From: Marivivens sp.
Lineage (GTDB): Bacteria > Pseudomonadota > Alphaproteobacteria > Rhodobacterales > Rhodobacteraceae
Length of the DNA: 64,000 nt
Direction: 5' to 3'
Assembly: GCA_024642115.1 (NCBI GenBank)
Contig: JAHEBU010000006.1
Location: forward strand, 62,001 to 126,000
Below are positions 1 through 9,241 of this stretch, one piece after another (the first letter of the stretch is position 1; the number at the start of each line of letters is the position of its first letter). Both the position numbers and the translations under genes were made by a program. The notes beneath the pieces are model-generated. The model was not told where the DNA came from. It was given only the letters and a program-made list of their open reading frames with translations, and did not search any database.

Positions 1-1127
1 CGGAACCCGGCCTTGAGCGTCTGGGCGGCCATCATCGCATCGTTGCCGTCCTGAAACCCCTCGAGCGCCGCGCGGTCCACCAGCAAAGCCTGCGCATAGG
101 CGCGGCGGACTTCGTTGGCCGAGGACATGAGGCTTTCGATCGGATCGGTCACGTTGTGCGATTGGTCGAGCATGTGGGCCGGGCTGAACCCCGGCGTGCC
201 CTCGGCATCGACCAGTTCGTTGAATACCAGGAACAGGCGGAACGGGTCGATGGAGCCTGTGTCCAGATCATCGTCCCCATATTTGCTGTCGTTGAAGTGG
301 AACCCCCCCAGCTTGCCGAACTGGATCAGGCGAGCGACGATCATTTCGATATTGACGTTGGGGGCATGGTGGCCAAGGTCCACAAGACATTGCGCCTTGT
401 CCCCCAACTCCTTGGCGATCAGATAGTTGGTCCCCCAGTCCTGCACGACGGTCGAATAAAAGGCGGGCTCGTACATCTTGTGTTCGGTGAGCAGGCGCCA
501 ATCGTCAGGCAGCTTGGCATAGATGGATTTCATCGCCTCCAGATACCGTTCAAACTGGCGGGTGAAATTGGCCTGCCCCGGAAAGTTCGATCCGTCGCCG
601 ATCCAGACGGTCAACGCCTTGGACCCGATCTGCTGGCCCAATTCGATGCATTCGATGTTGTGATCGACCGCTTGCCGCCGGGTGGCAGCGTCGGTGTGAG
701 AAAGCGAGCCGTATTTATAACTGCTGGGCTGCTGTGGCTGATCCTGAAACGTGTTGGAATTCATCGCGTCAAACCCCAGCCCGACCTCTTCGGCTTTGGC
801 GTTCAGATCGGCGGCGGGCTGTTTGTCCCACGGGATGTGTAGGGACACGGTCGGGGTGGCGCGGGTCAGTTGCTGGATCACCCCGCAATCGTCGAGTTTG
901 TCAAAGATGTGGCGCGGCTCGCCCTCTCCGGGGAACCGGGCAAAGCGGGTGCCGCCGGTGCCCACGCCCCAGCTTGGGATGGCCACACCGTAGGCCGCGA
1001 CGCGGGCCTTGACGGCGTCAATCTCGATGCCCCTCCGGGACAGGTGGTCACCCAGCGCGGCGTAGTCGGCGGTCATGGCCCTTGCCCGGTCGGCGTTGGT
1101 CCGGTCGATAATGTCCTGCGCGATCAT
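1..1127 (-). CDS. rhaI: L-rhamnose isomerase, partial (3' end outside the window)
   Basis: Interconverts L-rhamnose and L-rhamnulose in the cytosol, the first intracellular step of rhamnose breakdown. Only the first 375 codons are present and the frame runs off the left edge. The protein begins MIAQDIIDRTNADRARAMTA, and the body has the xylose-isomerase-like TIM-barrel look of the Rhizobium/Pseudomonas-type L-rhamnose isomerases, including GGFHFNDSKYGDDDLDTGS near the visible end, where metal and substrate ligands are expected. The ATG at 1127 is preceded by a strong GGGAGG ribosome site. The gene follows the aldolase fusion on the same strand with an inverted repeat in the 117-nt gap, matching the rhaD-rhaI order of R. 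leguminosarum. Assignment by recognition and synteny. Confidence 0.9.
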   Translation of the reverse strand, partial: MIAQDIIDRTNADRARAMTADYAALGDHLSRRGIEIDAVKARVAAYGVAIPSWGVGTGGTRFARFPGEGEPRHIFDKLDDCGVIQQLTRATPTVSLHIPWDKQPAADLNAKAEEVGLGFDAMNSNTFQDQPQQPSSYKYGSLSHTDAATRRQAVDHNIECIELGQQIGSKALTVWIGDGSNFPGQANFTRQFERYLEAMKSIYAKLPDDWRLLTEHKMYEPAFYSTVVQDWGTNYLIAKELGDKAQCLVDLGHHAPNVNIEMIVARLIQFGKLGGFHFNDSKYGDDDLDTGSIDPFRLFLVFNELVDAEGTPGFSPAHMLDQSHNVTDPIESLMSSANEVRRAYAQALLVDRAALEGFQDGNDAMMAAQTLKAGF

Positions 1128-1160
1128 GTGCGCCTCCCTCTGGCTCTTGTTCCCCGCCGT

Positions 1161-1229
1161 CCCGGGCCTGACCCGGGACCTCGTTTCGTCTGGTCCGCCA
1201 CCGGATCGAGGCCCCGGGTCAGGCCCGGG
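1161..1229. repeat. REP-like long inverted repeat between rhaD and rhaI
   Basis: Two 23-nt arms (1161-1183 and 1207-1229), built on CCCGGGCCTGACCCGGG, pair at 22 of 23 positions around a 23-nt loop. There is no U-tract. The element lies between two co-directional genes, so it could stabilise the upstream aldolase message or dampen expression of rhaI. CCCGGGCCTGACCCGGG-type palindromes occur as dispersed repeats in alphaproteobacteria; that this one belongs to such a family is inference. Confidence 0.7.
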
Positions 1230-1244
1230 GCGCCGTGGGGCCAA

Positions 1245-3359
1245 TTACCGCGTGAACGACTGGACGTTGCCCGCGTCCACGTTCAGGATATTGCCGGTCG
1301 ATTTCCCCGACAGATCGGCGGCAAAGAAATAGGCGGCCTCGGCGATATCTTCGGGGTAGACAGACCGTTTGAGCAGCGACCGCTGACGGTACATCTCCTC
1401 CAACCCGTCCTTGTCGGTCTTGTAGGTGCTGGCCCGCTGGGTCAGCCAGTCGCCCGACCAGATCTTGGACCCGCGCAACACGGCATCGGGGTTGACCACG
1501 TTCACCCGGATCCCCGCCTCGGCCCCTTCCAGCGCCAGACAGCGGGCCAGATGGATTTCGGCGGCCTTGGCCGTGCAATAGGCCGACGCGTTGGGCGAGG
1601 CGGCAAGACCGTTCTTGGAGGCGACGAACACGACCGATCCGCCGATCCCCTGGGCACGCAGCACCTTGAACGCCTCGCGGGACACCAGGAAATAGCCGGT
1701 GGACAGAATGTCCATGTTCTTGTTCCACAGCGCCAGCGTGGTTTCTTCGATGGGGGCAGAGGACGCGATACCGGCGTTGGACACCAGAATGTCGATGCCC
1801 CCGAATTCGACCGCACAGTGGGCAAAGGCGGCGATCACCGCGGCCTCGTCCGTCACGTTCATTTCGACCGTCCGCACCATGTCCGCGCCAAAGCGTTTCG
1901 TCAGGCCCTCGGCTGTGGCGGCAAGGGCGGCGGCGTCGATATCGGCCAGCATCACGCAGGCGCCTTCGGCCAGATATCGTTCGGCTGTTGCCGACCCGAT
2001 CCCGCCAGCGCCCCCAGTGACCAGAGCCACCCGGCCCGCCAGCGATTTGGGTTTGGGCATCCGTTGCAGCTTGGCCTCTTCCAGAAGCCAGTATTCGATA
2101 TCGAATGCCTCTTGCTCGGGCAGGCCGCAATAGGTGGACACGGCGCTGGCCCCGCGCATCACGTTGATCGCGTTGACATAAAACTCGCCCGAGATGCGGG
2201 CGGTCGCGCGGTCCTTGGCAAAGGTGATCATGCCGACGCCGGGAACAAGGTAGACCACCGCGTTGGGATCGCGCAGGGCGGGACTGTCGGGATGTTTGCA
2301 CCGGCCATAATAGGCGGCATAGTCGTCGCGGTAGGCGGTGACCTGCGCGGGCAGCCCTGCCATTACCTGATCCAGATTGTTCTGCGCAGGGTCAAACGCC
2401 ACCACCAGCGGGCGGATTTTCGTGCGCAGGAAATGGTCCGGGCAGGACGTGCCCAGCGCCGCCAACGGCTCCATATCCTTCGCGTTCACGAACTCCAGCA
2501 CCGCCGCCGAATCGTCGAAATGGCCGACCATGTGCTGCTGACCGCTGACCATGCCGCGGATGGCGGGCATCAGGCGGGCGGCCACGGCGCGGCGGTCATC
2601 GGGGGGCAGGCTGTCGTGCCTGGCCCCGCCAAAGGCCGGCTTGCCAGCCGTTTTGCCCGCGAACCAGTCCATTGCCTTTTGAATGATCTCGAGCGTCAGG
2701 TCATAGCAGGCCTTCGCATCGTCGTCCCAAGTGAAAAGCCCATGCGATTCTAGGACAACGCCCTTGGCATCGGGATTATCCAGACAGAATTTTTCTAGCC
2801 ACAGGCCCAACTCATACCCCGGTCGTTTCCACGGCAACCAGCCGATGTCGTCGCCAAAAATCTCGGCCGTCAGAGCCTTGGAATTGGCGCTGGCGGCGAT
2901 GGCGATGATCGCGTCGGGGTGCATGTGATCGACGTGTTTGCGGGGGACATAGGCGTGCAGCGGCGTGTCGATCGATGCCGCGCGGGCGTTGAGGTTGAAG
3001 GTGCAGTGCGGCAGCAGCCCCACCATCTCATCCTCCATCTGCACGCCTTTGTAGATGCCCTTGAGCGAGCGCAGCTTGTCCATGTAAAGCGTGGCGAACC
3101 CGTCCATCTTGATGGACCCCACGTCGCCGCCAGACCCCTTGACCCACAGCACCTCGACGGTTTCACCGGTCAGTGGGTCGGGCTGCATGACTTTGGCGCT
3201 GGTGTTGCCCCCGCCATAGTTGGTGATCCGCTTGTCCGAGCCGAGCAGGTTCGACCGATACAGCAGCTTTTCCGGTTCGGTCATGCCCTTGACCCTGGCA
3301 TCGTCCCACAGGTTTTGCAGGCGCGCTGTCTTGGTCAGATCGGGCGCGGTCGTGGTCAT
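1245..3359 (-). CDS. rhaD: bifunctional rhamnulose-1-phosphate aldolase / short-chain dehydrogenase
   Basis: A 704-aa fusion. The N-terminal ~400 residues are a class II aldolase-type domain with metal-binding His patches (HMHPDAIIAIA and LESHGLFTW). It should split L-rhamnulose-1-phosphate into DHAP and L-lactaldehyde. The C-terminal ~270 residues are a Rossmann short-chain dehydrogenase with VTGGAGGIG and the catalytic SAYCTAKAA (Y-x3-K), presumed to oxidise lactaldehyde. The ATG at 3359 is chosen because GGGAGGA sits 7 nt upstream; an in-frame TTG at 3374 would overlap that site. It is divergent from rhaR and upstream of rhaI. The same fusion architecture is known from rhizobial rhamnose loci. 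The substrate of the dehydrogenase half is inferred. Confidence 0.9.
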   Translation of the reverse strand: MTTTAPDLTKTARLQNLWDDARVKGMTEPEKLLYRSNLLGSDKRITNYGGGNTSAKVMQPDPLTGETVEVLWVKGSGGDVGSIKMDGFATLYMDKLRSLKGIYKGVQMEDEMVGLLPHCTFNLNARAASIDTPLHAYVPRKHVDHMHPDAIIAIAASANSKALTAEIFGDDIGWLPWKRPGYELGLWLEKFCLDNPDAKGVVLESHGLFTWDDDAKACYDLTLEIIQKAMDWFAGKTAGKPAFGGARHDSLPPDDRRAVAARLMPAIRGMVSGQQHMVGHFDDSAAVLEFVNAKDMEPLAALGTSCPDHFLRTKIRPLVVAFDPAQNNLDQVMAGLPAQVTAYRDDYAAYYGRCKHPDSPALRDPNAVVYLVPGVGMITFAKDRATARISGEFYVNAINVMRGASAVSTYCGLPEQEAFDIEYWLLEEAKLQRMPKPKSLAGRVALVTGGAGGIGSATAERYLAEGACVMLADIDAAALAATAEGLTKRFGADMVRTVEMNVTDEAAVIAAFAHCAVEFGGIDILVSNAGIASSAPIEETTLALWNKNMDILSTGYFLVSREAFKVLRAQGIGGSVVFVASKNGLAASPNASAYCTAKAAEIHLARCLALEGAEAGIRVNVVNPDAVLRGSKIWSGDWLTQRASTYKTDKDGLEEMYRQRSLLKRSVYPEDIAEAAYFFAADLSGKSTGNILNVDAGNVQSFTR

Positions 3360-3420
3360 TCGGAATCCTCCCAAGGCAGCATGGCCAGATGTGCGACAGG
3401 CTGCGGCTGGTGCGACGGAA

Positions 3421-3493
3421 TGTCAATCATAAACAATCATCATTGATCGTTTGCAGGTGCAGCATGATTGGAAATGATTTTTAGTGATTGACA
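3421..3493. promoter_or_regulatory. divergent rha control region with 10-bp-phased operator repeats
   Basis: CAATCAT occurs at 3424 and 3434, and ATGATTG-type heptamers occur at 3464 (ATGATTG), 3474 (ATGATTT) and 3484 (GTGATTG), so each set is spaced by exactly 10 bp, about one helical turn. The outer ends form a perfect inverted repeat, TGTCAATCA (3421-3429) and TGATTGACA (3485-3493), centred near 3457. Each outer arm contains an outward-facing TTGACA (-35-like): 3488-3493 toward rhaR and 3426-3421 toward rhaD. No convincing -10 boxes were found. The natural ligand would be the DeoR-type RhaR encoded next door, with binding over both -35 elements; this is inference. Confidence 0.6.
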
Positions 3494-3538
3494 GAATCCG
3501 AATCCGGTCCCATCGTTTCTCCTAATTGGGAGGATCAG

Positions 3539-4342
3539 ATGCACGAAAAGGAACGCCACCGGATCATTCTGTCCGCCGTGCAGGATCGGCCTGTGGTGAC
3601 TGTCATCGACCTGTGCAACATGACCGGCGCGTCCGAGGCGACGATCCGCCGCGACATCGCCACCCTGCATATGCAAAAGCGGTTGCGCCGGGTGCGCGGC
3701 GGGGCGGAATCGATCAACCCGCCGCAGTTCGTGGGATTGGCCGGGCGGCCGTTTTCGGTGAACGAAACAATCCATATCAAGCAGAAACAGGCCATTGCCC
3801 GCGCGGCCGTTGCGCTGTGCGACGACGGCGACAGCATCATCATCAACGGCGGGACGACGACGTTCCAGATGGTGCATCCGCTGGCCAGCCGCAGGCTTCA
3901 GGTCTTTACCAATTCGTTCCCGATCGCCGAACACCTGCTCAAGCATACCAAGAACACGATTACCCTGTCGGGCGGGACGATCTACCGCGAGCAGAACATC
4001 ATCCTGTCGCCCTTCGACAATGACGTGACGCGCAATGTCTATGCCAAGCGGATGTTCATGGGGGCCCACGGGCTTGCCCCCATCGGTCTGATGGAGGGCG
4101 ACCCCCTGCTGGTGCAGGCCGAACAGAAACTGATCGGTCAGGCGGACGAATTGATCGTTCTGGTGGACAGTTCCAAGTTCAACAACCGGTCATCGCTGGT
4201 GTTGTGTCCGCTCAGCCGGATCGACACGGTGATCACCGATGACGGCATCTCGGACAAGGCGGCGGCCATGCTGGACGCGGCCGACGTGACCTTGATCGTG
4301 GCCCCCATCGGGGCCGTGCAAGCAGAAGGGGTGGCGTCCTGA
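3539..4342 (+). CDS. rhaR: DeoR-family transcriptional regulator of rhamnose catabolism
   Basis: A 267-aa regulator. An N-terminal DeoR winged helix-turn-helix (residues ~1-60, with GASEATIRRDIATLHMQ as the recognition region) precedes a DeoRC sugar-phosphate sensing domain of the isomerase-like fold (DDGDSIIINGGTTTFQM, TNSFPIAEHLL, LVDSSKF). The ATG at 3539 has GGGAGGA just upstream, whereas the longer in-frame start 51 nt earlier has no ribosome site. First gene of a rightward operon whose next gene starts 37 nt downstream. By analogy with R. leguminosarum RhaR it should control both divergent units. The effector is not visible from sequence. Confidence 0.88.
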   Translation: MHEKERHRIILSAVQDRPVVTVIDLCNMTGASEATIRRDIATLHMQKRLRRVRGGAESINPPQFVGLAGRPFSVNETIHIKQKQAIARAAVALCDDGDSIIINGGTTTFQMVHPLASRRLQVFTNSFPIAEHLLKHTKNTITLSGGTIYREQNIILSPFDNDVTRNVYAKRMFMGAHGLAPIGLMEGDPLLVQAEQKLIGQADELIVLVDSSKFNNRSSLVLCPLSRIDTVITDDGISDKAAAMLDAADVTLIVAPIGAVQAEGVAS

Positions 4343-4379
4343 CGCTGCTCTCAACACTCGAAACTCCAGGGAGGAAACC

Positions 4380-5369
4380 ATGAGTGTACTTAAGAAGATC
4401 CTGACGACGGTGGCTGTGACGGCCGCGATGGTCGGCAGCGCAGCCCATGCCGAAAACATCAAGATCGCCCTTGTCGTCAAGGCACTGGGCATCGGCTTTT
4501 TCGAAGCCGCCAACAAGGGGGCCGAGGAGGCTGCCGCCGAGTTGGGCAATGTCGATATCATCTATACCGGCCCGACCGATACCACCGCCGAGGGCCAGAT
4601 CGAGGTCATCAACAGCCTGATCGCCCAAGGCGTCGATGCCATCGCCATTTCCGCCAATGACCCCGACGCGGTCGTGCCCGTCCTGCAAAAGGCGATGGAA
4701 CGCGGGATCACCGTGATTTCGTGGGATTCGGGCGTGGCCCAGGACGGCCGGCAGATGCACCTGAACCCGTCCTCGACCGACCTGATCGGCAACACGATCA
4801 TCAAACTGGCCGCCGATCACATGCCTGACGGCGGTCAAGTGGCGATCCTGTCGGCCACGACGACTTCGACCAACCAGAACGCCTGGATTGATGCGGCCAA
4901 GGCCGTGCTGCCCAACTATCCCGGCATCGAACTGGCCGCCGTCGTCTATGGCGATGACCTGTCCGACAAATCCTACCGCGAAGCACAGGGCCTGATGTCG
5001 TCCTATCCCGACCTCAAGGCGATCATCGCACCGACGACCGTGGGCATCCTTGCCGCCTGTCAGGCGGTGACTGATGCAGGCAAGATCGGCCAGATCAACG
5101 TGACCGGCCTGGGCCTTCCGTCCGAAATGGCGGGTTGCGTGGAATCCGGGGCCACCGAAAGCTTTGCAATCTGGAACCCGATCGACCTGGGCTATGCCGC
5201 GACGATGCTGGCCTACAACATCCACAACGGGGCCGCGACCACCCCCGGTTCGGAAATCCCGATGGGCCGGATCGGCAATGCCACGCTTGATGACACCGGA
5301 TCGGCCGCCATGTCCGACCCGTTTACCTATGACAAGTCGAACATCGAACAGTTCAAGTCGATCTTCTGA
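4380..5369 (+). CDS. rhaS: L-rhamnose ABC transporter, periplasmic binding protein
   Basis: A 329-aa CUT2-type sugar-binding lipid-free periplasmic protein. A signal peptide with basic start (MSVLKKIL) and hydrophobic core ends at AAHA (residues ~21-24). The mature part is a type I periplasmic-binding fold (Peripla_BP_4): IKIALVVKALGIGFFEAANKGAEEAA, then DAIAISANDPDAV and a C-terminal DPFTYD. GGGAGGAAACC precedes the ATG. The adjoining rhaT, rhaP and rhaQ supply the rest of the importer. A hairpin just after the stop probably allows high expression of the binding protein relative to the membrane parts. Confidence 0.92.
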   Translation: MSVLKKILTTVAVTAAMVGSAAHAENIKIALVVKALGIGFFEAANKGAEEAAAELGNVDIIYTGPTDTTAEGQIEVINSLIAQGVDAIAISANDPDAVVPVLQKAMERGITVISWDSGVAQDGRQMHLNPSSTDLIGNTIIKLAADHMPDGGQVAILSATTTSTNQNAWIDAAKAVLPNYPGIELAAVVYGDDLSDKSYREAQGLMSSYPDLKAIIAPTTVGILAACQAVTDAGKIGQINVTGLGLPSEMAGCVESGATESFAIWNPIDLGYAATMLAYNIHNGAATTPGSEIPMGRIGNATLDDTGSAAMSDPFTYDKSNIEQFKSIF

Positions 5370-5385
5370 TCCGACCTGAACAACA

Positions 5386-5413
5386 GCCCGGCGCGCCTCC
5401 CTTCGCGCCGGGC
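5386..5413 (+). terminator. hairpin after rhaS (partial terminator / mRNA stabiliser)
   Basis: GCCCGGCGCG (5386-5395) pairs perfectly with CGCGCCGGGC (5404-5413) around an 8-nt loop and is followed by the pyrimidine-rich ACTTCTTTCCCTC. It sits in the 74-nt gap between rhaS and rhaT. Such hairpins after binding-protein genes commonly set stoichiometry by stabilising the upstream message or terminating part of the transcription. Confidence 0.65.
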
Positions 5414-5443
5414 ACTTCTTTCCCTCACATTTGGACCTGCCCC

Positions 5444-6964
5444 ATGTCGCCGCTGCCCAAGGCCGCACCCCTGCCCCCTGTTCTGGCGCTGGACGGCGTG
5501 ACCAAGGTGTTCCCCGGCGTCCGCGCCCTGTCCGAGGTGTCGCTGGCGCTGTATCCCGGCACGGTGACGGCCCTTGTCGGCGAAAACGGCGCGGGCAAAT
5601 CCACCGTGGTCAAGATCCTGACCGGCATCTACCAGCCCGATGGCGGGGCGATCCGGGTGGATGGACAGCCCGCCACATTCCCCACCGCCCAAGCCGCCGC
5701 CGACGCCGGCATCACCGCCATCCATCAGGAAACTGTCCTGTTCGATGAACTTAGCGTTGCCGAAAACATCTATCTTGGCCATGCGCCGCGCGGCCGGTTC
5801 GGCCTGATCGACACCGCTGCCATGCATCGGAAGGCCGCCGAGATTCTTCATTCGATCGAGGCAGACATCGACCCCGCGACGCCCCTGCGCGACCTTGGCA
5901 TCGCCTCGAAACATCTGGTCGCCATCGCCCGCGCCCTGTCCATCGACGCCCGTGTCGTCATCATGGATGAACCCACCGCCGCCCTGTCGCACAAGGAAAT
6001 CACCGAGCTGTACGATCTGGTGGACAAGCTCAAACAGCAGGGCAAGGCGGTCCTGTTCATCAGCCACAAGTTCGACGAGATATTTCGGATCGCCGACCGC
6101 TATACCGTGTTCCGCGACGGTCAGTTCGTGGGCGACGGGGCCATCGCCGACGTCACCCAATCGCAGCTTGTGCAGATGATGGTCGGCCGTTCGGTCGATC
6201 ACATCTTTCCGGCGCGGGCCAAGGCGCCCGGCGCCGAGGTTCTGCGCGTCGTGGGATATGACCACCCCACCGAATTTGCCGACATCGGCTTTTCCCTCCG
6301 CCGGGGTGAGATCCTGGGCTTTTACGGCCTGATCGGCGCAGGTCGGTCCGAATTCATGCAGGCCCTGTTCGGCATCACCCGCCCGTCCAAAGGGGCCATC
6401 CGCATCGACGACAAGGTCCGCGTGATCCGTTCGCCCGCCGACGCCGTGGCCAACGGTATCGTCTACGTCCCCGAGGATCGGGGCAAACAGGGGGCGATCA
6501 CCGCCCTGCCGATCTTTCAAAACGTCACCCTGCCCTCGCTGGGCAAAACCTCGCGCAGCGGCTTTTTGCGGCTGGCCGAAGAATTCAAGCTGGCGCGAGA
6601 CTACACCGCCCGGCTCGACCTGCGGGCCGCCTCGCTCGATCAGCCGGTGGGCAACCTGTCGGGAGGCAACCAGCAAAAGGTGGTCATTGCCAAATGGCTC
6701 GCGACCCAGCCCAAGGTCATCATTCTGGACGAACCGACCAAGGGGATCGACATCGGGTCCAAGGCTGCTGTGCATGAATTCATGGCCGAACTGGCCGCCC
6801 AAGGGCTGGCCGTCATCATGGTCAGCAGCGAAATCCCCGAAGTTCTGGGCATGTCCGACCGCGTCATCGTCATGCGCGAAGGACGGATCGTAGCAGAGGT
6901 CAGCGGCGACCAGATGACCCCCGAAACCCTCGTCCGGCACGCCGCCGGGATCGGAGAGGACTGA
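5444..6964 (+). CDS. rhaT: L-rhamnose ABC transporter, double ATP-binding protein
   Basis: A 506-aa CUT2-type ATPase (as in RbsA/XylG) with two nucleotide-binding halves. The first has Walker A GENGAGKST and Walker B VVIMDEPTAALS, but a degenerate signature (IASKHLVAIARAL instead of LSGGQ). The second has a degenerate Walker A (GLIGAGRSE), a good signature LSGGNQQKVVIAKWL and Walker B VIILDEPTKGID. This asymmetry is normal for the family. The start at 5444 has only a weak ribosome site. The stop overlaps the rhaP start by 1 nt (TGATG), implying coupled translation. Named by synteny with R. leguminosarum; it is unrelated to the E. coli permease also called RhaT. Confidence 0.92.
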   Translation: MSPLPKAAPLPPVLALDGVTKVFPGVRALSEVSLALYPGTVTALVGENGAGKSTVVKILTGIYQPDGGAIRVDGQPATFPTAQAAADAGITAIHQETVLFDELSVAENIYLGHAPRGRFGLIDTAAMHRKAAEILHSIEADIDPATPLRDLGIASKHLVAIARALSIDARVVIMDEPTAALSHKEITELYDLVDKLKQQGKAVLFISHKFDEIFRIADRYTVFRDGQFVGDGAIADVTQSQLVQMMVGRSVDHIFPARAKAPGAEVLRVVGYDHPTEFADIGFSLRRGEILGFYGLIGAGRSEFMQALFGITRPSKGAIRIDDKVRVIRSPADAVANGIVYVPEDRGKQGAITALPIFQNVTLPSLGKTSRSGFLRLAEEFKLARDYTARLDLRAASLDQPVGNLSGGNQQKVVIAKWLATQPKVIILDEPTKGIDIGSKAAVHEFMAELAAQGLAVIMVSSEIPEVLGMSDRVIVMREGRIVAEVSGDQMTPETLVRHAAGIGED

Positions 6965-7947
6965 TGTTCAAACGTTTTCTCGCCTCGCGTGAAGCGATCC
7001 TGCTGGGCGCCGTCCTGATCCTGCTGGCATTGGTCGCCATACGGTTCCCGGCCTTTATCGCCCCCGCCAATCTGGCCAACGTGTTCAACGACACCTCGCC
7101 ACTGATCATCCTGGCGCTGGGGCAGATGATTGTCATCCTGACCAAATGCATCGACCTGTCGATTGCAGCCAACCTTGCGCTTTGTGGCATGGTGGTGGCG
7201 ATCCTGAACGTGGCGCACCCCGACTTGCCGGTGATCGTGACGCTGGTCGTGGCGACGGGGCTGGGCACGATCCTTGGCGCGATCAACGGTTTGCTGGTTT
7301 GGAAACTGACGATCCCTCCGATCGTGGTGACGCTGGGAACCATGACCATCTACCGCGGCACGATCTTCCTCATTTCCAACGGCAAATGGGTGAACAGCCA
7401 CGAGATGAGCGCCCCGTTCAAGGCATTCTCCCGGCAGATCCTGCTGGGGCTTCCCGTGCTGTCGTGGATTGCCTTGGCCGTTGTCGCCACCTTTGCGGTG
7501 CTGCTCACCCGCACCACGTTGGGCCGGGCGTTCTATGCGGTGGGGGGCAATCCCCATGCGGCGGTCTATGCCGGGCTGAACGTCGGGCGGACCCAGTTTC
7601 TGGCCTTTGCCATCGCGGGCGCACTGGCGGGGCTGACGGGCTATTTGTGGGTGTCGCGTTATGCAGTGGCCTATGTGGACATCGCGGGCGGCTTCGAACT
7701 GGACGTGATCGCCGCCTGCGTCATCGGGGGCATCGCCATATCGGGGGGGATCGGGTCGGTCGGCGGGCTGGTGCTGGGGGCGCTGTTTCTGGGGGTAATC
7801 AAGAACGCGCTGCCGGTCGTCAACATCTCGCCTTTCTGGCAACTGGCCATTTCGGGGGCGGCCATCGTCATCGCCGTGGCCTTCAACGCACGGTCCAGCC
7901 GGACCAAGGGGCGCATCATCCTCAAATCCGCCGAGGTCGCCGCATGA
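6964..7947 (+). CDS. rhaP: L-rhamnose ABC transporter, permease 1
   Basis: A 327-aa inner-membrane permease of the BPD_transp_2 (CUT2, RbsC-like) family with roughly eight to ten hydrophobic segments. Recognisable pieces are [20 protein letters not shown] (the GxD/IDLS motif), a [12 protein letters not shown] segment, and [21 protein letters not shown] near the C-terminus, the usual ATPase-coupling and substrate-path regions. Overlaps rhaT by 1 nt and rhaQ by 4 nt, so the permeases are made together. Confidence 0.9.
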   Translation: MFKRFLASREAILLGAVLILLALVAIRFPAFIAPANLANVFNDTSPLIILALGQMIVILTKCIDLSIAANLALCGMVVAILNVAHPDLPVIVTLVVATGLGTILGAINGLLVWKLTIPPIVVTLGTMTIYRGTIFLISNGKWVNSHEMSAPFKAFSRQILLGLPVLSWIALAVVATFAVLLTRTTLGRAFYAVGGNPHAAVYAGLNVGRTQFLAFAIAGALAGLTGYLWVSRYAVAYVDIAGGFELDVIAACVIGGIAISGGIGSVGGLVLGALFLGVIKNALPVVNISPFWQLAISGAAIVIAVAFNARSSRTKGRIILKSAEVAA

Positions 7948-8927
7948 CCGTCACCGACCGCCACATCCCCGACCGCCTGCAATCGCCCCTGCAAAGGCGG
8001 TTGCGCAGCTGGGAGACGCTGTTGCTGGCCGTGGCCGTGGCCATCTTTACCTTCAACGCCTTTGCCTCGCCCTATTTCCTGAACGCCTGGAACCTCAGCG
8101 ACGCAACCTTCAACTTTACCGAAAAGGCGATGATCGCCTTTGCCATGGCCCTGCTCATCATCGCGGGGGAGATCGACCTGTCAGTCGCGGCCATCATCGC
8201 TTTGGCCTCGACGGCCATGGGGGCTGCGGCGCAATTCGGGGCGCCGACGCTGTTGCTGGTGCTGATCGGGCTGGCCGTGGGGCTGGCCTGCGGGGCGTTC
8301 AACGCCGTCCTCGTCACGGTTATGGGCCTGCCGTCCATCGTCGTCACCATCGGCACGATGAGCCTGTTTCGGGGCATCAGCTATATCGTGCTCGGCGACA
8401 CGGCCTACGGCGGCTACCCCAAGGGGTTCAAGGTGTTCGGGCAGGGCTATGTCTGGTGGGTCTTTTCCTGGGAGTTGGTGATTTTCGTCGCCTTGGCCCT
8501 CGCCTTCGGCGTTCTGCTGCACCTCACCAACTTTGGCCGCGCCGTCTATGCCATCGGCAACAACGCCACCGGCGCGCTGTTTTCGGGCATCCGGGTGCAG
8601 CGGGTGAAATTCATCCTGTTCCTTCTGACGGGGCTCATGTCCGGGGTTGCCTCTGTCTGCCTCACCTCGCGGCTCGGCTCCACCCGCCCCTCCATCGGGC
8701 TGGGGATGGAGTTGGAGGTGGTCACAATGGTCGTCCTTGGCGGAGTGAATATCCTCGGCGGATCGGGTACGATCCCCGGCGTGGTCATCGCCGCCGTCGT
8801 CATGGGGCTTGTCACCTTTGGTCTGGGTCTGCTCAACGTGCCGGGGATCGTCATGTCGATCGTGATCGGCCTGCTACTGATCGGCGTGATCGCCCTGCCC
8901 CGGCTTTGGGCGATGTGGAGGAGATGA
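7944..8927 (+). CDS. rhaQ: L-rhamnose ABC transporter, permease 2
   Basis: A 327-aa partner of RhaP, same family. It begins [20 protein letters not shown] and then has hydrophobic helices. The conserved [20 protein letters not shown], a [17 protein letters not shown] segment and [20 protein letters not shown] match RbsC-type permeases. The ATG at 7944 overlaps the rhaP stop (ATGA); the open frame extends further upstream but that part is the out-of-frame body of rhaP. The rhaP/rhaQ pair would form a heterodimeric channel. Confidence 0.9.
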   Translation: MTVTDRHIPDRLQSPLQRRLRSWETLLLAVAVAIFTFNAFASPYFLNAWNLSDATFNFTEKAMIAFAMALLIIAGEIDLSVAAIIALASTAMGAAAQFGAPTLLLVLIGLAVGLACGAFNAVLVTVMGLPSIVVTIGTMSLFRGISYIVLGDTAYGGYPKGFKVFGQGYVWWVFSWELVIFVALALAFGVLLHLTNFGRAVYAIGNNATGALFSGIRVQRVKFILFLLTGLMSGVASVCLTSRLGSTRPSIGLGMELEVVTMVVLGGVNILGGSGTIPGVVIAAVVMGLVTFGLGLLNVPGIVMSIVIGLLLIGVIALPRLWAMWRR

Positions 8928-9241
8928 TGGAAAAATACGCCTTCAAGATGCATCTGAACCCCGGCCAAAAGGATGAATACATCCGCCGCCACGATGCGAT
9001 CTGGCCGGAACTCGTCGTGCTGCTCAAGGACGCGGGGATCAAGGATTACTCGATCCATCTGGACGAAGAGACCAACACCCTTTTCGGCGTCCTGTGGCGG
9101 GACGACGGGCACGGGATGGACGACCTGCCCAATCATCCGGTGATGCAGAAATGGTGGGCGCATATGGCCGACATCATGGCCAGCCACCCCACGAACGAAC
9201 CCGTCGCCACGCCGCTGACCCCCGTATTTCATATGCTCTGA
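8927..9241 (+). CDS. rhaU: L-rhamnose mutarotase
   Basis: A 104-aa protein, the usual length of the RhaM/RhaU (YiiL) family. It interconverts alpha and beta anomers of L-rhamnose in the cytosol. [20 protein letters not shown] followed by [20 protein letters not shown] and a Trp-rich C-terminal half ([12 protein letters not shown]) matches the dimeric ferredoxin-like fold. Two ATGs abut (8924 and 8927); 8927 gives better spacing to GGAGGAG and the standard length. Overlaps the rhaQ stop and the rhaK start by 1 nt each. Confidence 0.92.
   Translation: MEKYAFKMHLNPGQKDEYIRRHDAIWPELVVLLKDAGIKDYSIHLDEETNTLFGVLWRDDGHGMDDLPNHPVMQKWWAHMADIMASHPTNEPVATPLTPVFHML

Noticed and set aside
1219-2301. Long open frames antisense to or out of frame with rhaD, and similar ones across the window (for example 10563-12428 read as one gene)
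   Set aside because: They mirror strongly supported genes, lack ribosome sites and family motifs, and are expected from the high GC content. The true LacI-type gene ends at 11576.
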